Assembly (NCBI GenBank): GCA_902797845.1 | Contig: CADBUJ010000046.1 | Location: forward strand, 1 to 58,645 | DNA length: 58,645 bases | Direction of reading: 5' to 3' | Source: an uncultured Eubacteriales bacterium | GTDB taxonomy: Bacteria > Bacillota > Clostridia > Lachnospirales > Lachnospiraceae | Shown here: piece by piece, positions 54,344 to 58,645 of the stretch | Numbering within the stretch: position 1 is the first letter of the stretch | How the letters are laid out: each line of letters starts with the position of its first letter | The notes under the pieces: generated by a model | What the model saw: the letters and a program-made list of their open reading frames with translations, nothing else | Told to the model about the DNA's origin: nothing | Database searches by the model: none | Program-made: the position numbers and the translations under genes

Positions 54344-54919
54344 ATGGAAAGACTTACCGTAGAGGAAGCTAAAAGGATAAACGGAACACAGGTAAAGGAA
54401 CACAGCCTTTTGATACATGCCACAAATGTGGCCTACTGCATGGGCGCCATGGCAGAGCATTTCGGGGAAGACAAGGAACACTGGGAAGCTGTGGGCTTTC
54501 TCCACGATTATGATTACGAGCTTTATCCCGAAGAGCATCTTGCTCATACGGAAGAGCCCTTAAGAGAACTCGGAGTGCCCGAGGAGGATATAAGAGCCAT
54601 AATGAGCCATGGATATTCCATATGCACGGACACGGAGCCTCTTACCGATATGGAAAAGTCTCTCTTTACTGTGGACGAGCTTTCAGGCATCATTGAGGCA
54701 GCTGCAAGAATGAGGCCCAGGGGCATCACGGATATGGAAGTAAAGAGCTTTATGAAAAAATGGAAGGATAAGCATTTTGCAGCAAAATGCAACAGAGAGC
54801 TTATTACGCAAGGCTGCAGCATGCTTGGTATGGAAATAAGAGATGTGGCTGATATCTGCATAAGCGGGATGAAGGCCCATGCCGAGGAGCTGGAGCTTAC
54901 GGGGACCGGAGAGTTATAA
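54344..54919 (+). CDS. HD-domain hydrolase
   Basis: 191 residues. HD-superfamily metal motifs: H in SLLIHATNVAY, HD in FLHDYDYE, a later HGYS segment. The likely reaction is a phosphohydrolysis, nucleotide or cyclic nucleotide; no substrate can be named. Its stop overlaps a 48-residue membrane protein gene (TAATG). Confidence 0.82.
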   Translation: MERLTVEEAKRINGTQVKEHSLLIHATNVAYCMGAMAEHFGEDKEHWEAVGFLHDYDYELYPEEHLAHTEEPLRELGVPEEDIRAIMSHGYSICTDTEPLTDMEKSLFTVDELSGIIEAAARMRPRGITDMEVKSFMKKWKDKHFAAKCNRELITQGCSMLGMEIRDVADICISGMKAHAEELELTGTGEL

Positions 54920-55065
54920 TGGAATTACTGGATATATTAACGATCATTGCTGCCATAATAGTAGTCATCGGGATAATAGTAAAAGCAGTGGTACGTATAA
55001 GAAAAAACAAGGATATGGTAAACGGCTCGGAACAGGTTTCCGAAACGGAGGAGGAGAGAGGATAA
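54919..55065 (+). CDS. 48-residue membrane protein
   Basis: ATG at 54919 overlaps the HD stop (TAATG). One hydrophobic span (about 6-22, ILTIIAAIIVVIGIIV) and a charged C-terminal tail ending EEERG. The gene ends directly before the next ATG (55066), and GGAGGAG in its last codons serves as ribosome site of that gene. I recognise no family, but the tight packing on both sides supports it as real. Confidence 0.7.
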   Translation: MELLDILTIIAAIIVVIGIIVKAVVRIRKNKDMVNGSEQVSETEEERG

Positions 55066-55503
55066 ATGGGAATTGTAGGGAGAGCTGATCATAAGTGCCC
55101 CAACTGCGGAGCTCTTATAAGGATCGATGGAGCGTCTTCCAAAGTCACCTGCGAATACTGCGAATCTGTTTTTAATCTTGATGACAGCAGTGAGGAGGAT
55201 TTCCGCTCGGGATACGAATTCGGCAGGCAGCAGGCCTACGAGGAATTCAGCAGAAGAAGCATGGAAGAAGAACCAGCAGTCTCTTCCGGCAGTAAAAAGA
55301 GCAAGACAGTGGCCTTATTACTGTGTGTATTTTTAGGGACTCTGGGGATCCATCATTTTTATGCCGGGAAAGCGGCCATGGGCGTTCTGTATCTGCTTAC
55401 GGGAGGCATAATCGGCATAGGATGGATAATAGATATCATACTTATAGTAACCGATAATTACACTGATTCCTTCGGAGATAAGATAACAAACTGGGATGTT
55501 TGA
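55066..55503 (+). CDS. Zinc-ribbon and TM2-domain protein
   Basis: 145 residues. N-terminal zinc ribbon (CPNCG ... CEYC) and a TM2 domain at about 88-140 (LCVFLGTLGIHHFYAGK, then a second span GIGWIIDIILIVTD). TM2 proteins are small membrane proteins of unclear function. Last gene of the DUF1846 operon; a terminator follows. Confidence 0.85.
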   Translation: MGIVGRADHKCPNCGALIRIDGASSKVTCEYCESVFNLDDSSEEDFRSGYEFGRQQAYEEFSRRSMEEEPAVSSGSKKSKTVALLLCVFLGTLGIHHFYAGKAAMGVLYLLTGGIIGIGWIIDIILIVTDNYTDSFGDKITNWDV

Positions 55504-55535
55504 GCGCAGGATGCTGCATGATAAAGATATTAAAA

Positions 55536-55578
55536 CAGCAGGAACACAGACCTTTGGCCTGAGTCCTGCTGCTTTTTT
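55536..55578. terminator. Terminator after the TM2 gene
   Basis: CAGCAGGA/TCCTGCTG hairpin with inner pairing and seven T. It lies just before the 3' end of the convergent small gene. Confidence 0.85.
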
Positions 55579-55592
55579 TGTAATACAGAAGA

Positions 55593-55859
55593 TCATTCCT
55601 CTATTATTTCTATTTCCAGATAATCCATATCAAGACTGTCTATAAAATTATCCCCCGTAAACCGTGTTTTACGATGGTACCTTACATCATTTATATTGGA
55701 ATCCAGCCACAGGGGCACCGACAGATCGAAAGCCACACAGATCTTTTCCACTGCCGAAAATATCTTTTTTGTCCTTGTGGTGTCAGGATCCGTGTCTTCG
55801 ACGACCATGTCCTTTATAAGTCTGGTATCCTTGAATGCCTTTCCCCAGAGACGGAACAT
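55593..55859 (-). CDS. Conserved hypothetical protein, 88 residues
   Basis: Begins MFRLWGKAFKDTRLIKDMV and ends with an acidic stretch (DYLEIEIIEE). I recall very similar small proteins in Lachnospiraceae but no assigned function. No membrane span or signal peptide; probably cytoplasmic. AAGGAGG lies upstream of the ATG, supporting the start. Confidence 0.75.
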   Translation of the reverse strand: MFRLWGKAFKDTRLIKDMVVEDTDPDTTRTKKIFSAVEKICVAFDLSVPLWLDSNINDVRYHRKTRFTGDNFIDSLDMDYLEIEIIEE

Positions 55860-56044
55860 AGGGACCTCCTTTAAGATTATTTAGATCTCTCAAGAAGATA
55901 AGTCTAAACGATTATCCGTTTTCTTGCAATTTTTAAGTAAACCTGTATTGCTAAAAAGCAAAAATAATAATATCCTATATTGGTGCGGATTTTCGGCACA
56001 TTCAAATACTCAGGAAGAGGCGGAGCCCTGCTCCGGACGATCTT

Positions 56045-57844
56045 ATGCTGCTTGGAAAATATCTCAACAAATATTATATCAAATACTGGTATCTGTTCCT
56101 GCTGGGCGTATTGGCTCTTATAGCAGTGGACTACGTATGCCTTTATGAGCCTCTGTTCCTGGGTCAGATCGTGGATCACCTGTCTGAAGCGGGCACATCT
56201 TTGGACATAGATTTTATAGGCAGGATATGCCTGAATCTTCTGGGGATAGCGGTGGTCATGTTCTTTGGCAGGATGCTGTGGAGATATACGCTCTTCAATG
56301 CATCCCAGAGAATAGAGGCAGGGATGCGAAGGGAAATGTTCCAGAAAGCGGAAAGGCTTTCCCAGAACTATTACCATTCCACCAAGATAGGCTCCATTAT
56401 GTCCTGGTTTACAACAGATCTTGAGACCATAGAGGAGTATACGGGATTCGGAACGGTTCAGATAGTGGATTCCGCATTTCTCGGAGTTCTTGTAATAGTA
56501 AAGATGCTCAGGTTCGACTGGGTGATGACCCTTCTTGTGCTCATCCCCATGAGCCTTATTATCCTTTGGGGCGCCCTCGTGGAAAAGTATATGGCCGAAA
56601 GGTGGCAGGACCGGCAGGATAAATATGACAAGCTTTACGACTTTGCCCAGGAGAACTTCAGCGGCATAAGCGTAATAAAGGCCTTCGTCAAGGAAACCAG
56701 CGAACTCCATGCCTTTGCCAAGGTGGCAAGAAAAAATCAGGAGGCGAACATTAACTTCGTTAAGGTCGCCGTAATTTTCGATACCCTTATAGAGATAATA
56801 ATAGGAGCCATACTTGCTCTTATCCTGGGCTTCGGATCCTGGTTCACATGGGCTGCCATAAGCGGAGATCCCGTTTCCATCTTCGGACATGTTATAGAGC
56901 TTACACCCGGCGGACTTATAACCTTTATAGGTTATTTCGACATGCTTATCTGGCCCATGATCGCTCTGGGATCACTGGTGAGCATGCACGGAAGAGCACG
57001 GGCTTCTCTTAACAGAGTAAACGATTTCCTTGATGCTCCGGAGGATGTAAAGAATCCGGAGGATCCCGTTATACCTGAAAAAATTAAGGGGAGCATAGAG
57101 TTCAAGGGGCTTTCATTTTCCTATCCTTCCGCCGAAAAGAATATGATACTGGAAGATGTATCCTTTAAGATAGAGCCCGGAGAGCTTATAGGAATAGTAG
57201 GAAGAGTAGGGAGCGGCAAGACGACTCTTATGACGCTTCTCCTTCGTCTTTACAATGTTAAGCCGGGTACCGTTTTTGTGGACGGCATAGACATTATGGA
57301 CATGGATGTGGAGACCTTAAGGGAGAATATTGCCTTTGTTCCCCAGGATAATTTCCTGTTTTCCGATACGGTAAGAAGAAATATATCTCTGCCCAGACCT
57401 GATGCAGATATGGATACAGTGGTCGATGCCGCAAGATTTGCCGAGGTCAAGGGAGACATAGAAGGCTTTTCCGAAGGCTTTGATACAGTTACGGGAGAAA
57501 GAGGAGTTACCCTTTCCGGAGGACAGAAACAGCGTATCTCCGTTGCGAGGGCATACCTTAAAAATGCTCCCATTATGGTACTGGACGATTCCGTATCAGC
57601 TGTTGATGTGGATACGGAGGAAAGGCTTCTTGAAAATATAAAAAGAGACAGGGCGGGACTTACGACCATCATCATAGCTTCAAGAGTCTCATCCGTTTCC
57701 AGGGCAGACCGCATCTTAGTATTAAAGGAAGGGCGTCTGGAAGCCTTCGATACACCTGAAAGACTGATGGATATATCTCCGACATATGCCAAGATGGTCT
57801 ATCTCCAGGAGCTTGAAAATGAAGTGAAAGGAGGTAAGTCCTGA
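56045..57844 (+). CDS. ABC exporter subunit, permease-ATPase, degenerate ATP site
   Basis: 599 residues. Six membrane spans in the first 320 residues, then an ATPase domain: Walker A GRVGSGKTT at about 389, signature LSGGQKQRISVARA at about 491, Walker B MVLDD at about 511 where the catalytic Glu is Asp (LDDSVSAVD), as in the non-canonical half of heterodimeric exporters such as BmrC. It pairs with the next gene, which overlaps it by one base. The substrate is not predictable; drugs or lipids are typical. The ribosome site is weak. Confidence 0.9.
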   Translation: MLLGKYLNKYYIKYWYLFLLGVLALIAVDYVCLYEPLFLGQIVDHLSEAGTSLDIDFIGRICLNLLGIAVVMFFGRMLWRYTLFNASQRIEAGMRREMFQKAERLSQNYYHSTKIGSIMSWFTTDLETIEEYTGFGTVQIVDSAFLGVLVIVKMLRFDWVMTLLVLIPMSLIILWGALVEKYMAERWQDRQDKYDKLYDFAQENFSGISVIKAFVKETSELHAFAKVARKNQEANINFVKVAVIFDTLIEIIIGAILALILGFGSWFTWAAISGDPVSIFGHVIELTPGGLITFIGYFDMLIWPMIALGSLVSMHGRARASLNRVNDFLDAPEDVKNPEDPVIPEKIKGSIEFKGLSFSYPSAEKNMILEDVSFKIEPGELIGIVGRVGSGKTTLMTLLLRLYNVKPGTVFVDGIDIMDMDVETLRENIAFVPQDNFLFSDTVRRNISLPRPDADMDTVVDAARFAEVKGDIEGFSEGFDTVTGERGVTLSGGQKQRISVARAYLKNAPIMVLDDSVSAVDVDTEERLLENIKRDRAGLTTIIIASRVSSVSRADRILVLKEGRLEAFDTPERLMDISPTYAKMVYLQELENEVKGGKS

Positions 57845-58645
57845 TGGAATTTTACGACGACAAGGAACGGCTTAAGGGCGACAGAAAGATACCTTTCAGG
57901 GAATTCAGAAAAAGGATCTATCATTACCTCCGTCCCGAAATATGGAAATTTGTATTTGCGGCAGTCCTCCTTATAGTAAATGTAGTCCTTGATATAATAC
58001 TGCCTCTTATTACATCCAGGGTAACAGACGACCTTACGGAAATGAGAGGCGACCTCAGGCATCTGGTGATGCTGGCGGTAGCTTATTTCGTTATATGCGT
58101 CCTTAATAATCTGTTCCTTTATTTTGAACAGATGATACTCCAAAGGGCAGGGCAGCAGATAATTTACAATTTAAGAATGGATGTTTTCGGGCATATAGAG
58201 GAAATGAGCCGGAGCCAGTTTGCCGAGATGCCGGTAGGATCCCTTGTTACAAGGGTCACCTCCTACACCCAGTCCATGAGCGATCTGTTTACGGATGTCA
58301 TCATAAAGGTCATAAGGAATTTCCTTACCGTCCTTGGGGTCTATGTGATCATGTTCTTTATAAATGTGAAGCTGGCCCTTATAATGCTCATACCCGTAAC
58401 CATTATTTTTATAACGTCCCTGTTCTTCTCCAAATATGTCAGCGGAGCATTCCGAAACGAAAGAAGAAGGATATCGGAGCTTAATACATTTACGAACGAG
58501 ACCCTTTCGGGAATGAAGGTCATTCAGATATTCAATGCCAAATCCCTTAAGCTGGCTGAGTTTGACGAGAAGAACGATAATTACAGGAAATCGAGATTCG
58601 CTGTCATAAAGGGCTTCGGAATATACAGACCCTTTGTTACTTTGA
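57844..58645 (+). CDS. Second ABC exporter subunit (3' end outside window)
   Basis: 267 codons visible. N-terminal cytoplasmic stretch, then membrane spans (FVFAAVLLIVNVVLDIILPL and others) and the typical coupling-helix region ETLSGMKVIQIFNA. The ATPase domain lies beyond the window. It starts at an ATG inside the stop of the first subunit (TGATG) with GGAGG nearby, so the two halves should be made together as a heterodimer. Confidence 0.88.
   Translation, partial: MEFYDDKERLKGDRKIPFREFRKRIYHYLRPEIWKFVFAAVLLIVNVVLDIILPLITSRVTDDLTEMRGDLRHLVMLAVAYFVICVLNNLFLYFEQMILQRAGQQIIYNLRMDVFGHIEEMSRSQFAEMPVGSLVTRVTSYTQSMSDLFTDVIIKVIRNFLTVLGVYVIMFFINVKLALIMLIPVTIIFITSLFFSKYVSGAFRNERRRISELNTFTNETLSGMKVIQIFNAKSLKLAEFDEKNDNYRKSRFAVIKGFGIYRPFVTL

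Noticed and set aside
55904..56890. 328-codon antisense frame over the first ABC exporter gene
   Set aside because: His/Tyr-rich shadow frame; the sense strand encodes a complete ABC subunit.

Overview
The window looks like chromosome of an anaerobic Gram-positive bacterium of the Lachnospiraceae type (Butyrivibrio-like is my best guess, not proven). The reasons are a class III (oxygen-sensitive) ribonucleotide reductase with its activase, an NfnAB-type ferredoxin:NADP oxidoreductase, PyrK/PyrD type 1B dihydroorotate dehydrogenase, CdaA/CdaR c-di-AMP synthesis, DUF4214 and sortase-type surface proteins, moderate GC and heavy use of AGA/AGG and ATA codons. Most genes are on the + strand in tight, often overlapping, operons. 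I saw no rRNA, tRNA, CRISPR array, insertion sequence or prophage.

Layout. 1-1.4 kb: the 3' end of a wall-anchored surface protein, a gene-poor stretch and a decayed 5'-nucleotidase tail. 1.5-6.8 kb: a DUF218 membrane protein, an unusual GNAT-acetolactate decarboxylase fusion, and on the minus strand a ZIP metal transporter and a DUF2079 membrane protein. 6.85-17.7 kb: a pyrimidine operon pyrC-carB-pyrK-pyrD-pyrF-pyrE-pyrB-pyrI followed closely by a two-component system. It has a consensus promoter and a leader that folds as a PyrR-type attenuator. carA is absent. 17.8-20.8 kb: nrdD-nrdG with a NrdR-like box and a leader terminator. 20.9-24 kb: an XRE membrane regulator, DegV, and TraX plus a GreA-like factor.

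24-30 kb: one operon with two unknown membrane proteins, cdaA, cdaR, an HPr-like protein lacking the phosphorylatable His15, a GT2 glycosyltransferase and a GtrA-like protein. 30-40 kb: HtrA protease, an atypical ClpX, an M18 aminopeptidase, split transketolase, murF and nfnAB. 40-48.3 kb: a cobalamin-riboswitch-like leader with two downstream intrinsic terminators, then one 2649-residue secreted protein. That protein carries two domains resembling the C-terminal domain of transcobalamin (DUF4430 family), cadherin-like repeats, Cys-rich repeats, a FIVAR-like helical domain and two C-terminal DUF4214 domains. This is the most interesting unit in the window: the leader and the domains independently point to corrinoids, suggesting a surface B12-capture protein. 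The binding function is inference.

48.4-58.6 kb: a zinc-ribbon membrane protein, an M20 hydrolase, a minus-strand two-component system, a DUF1846 protein, an HD hydrolase with two small membrane proteins, a short conserved hypothetical, and a heterodimeric ABC exporter pair whose second gene runs off the window.
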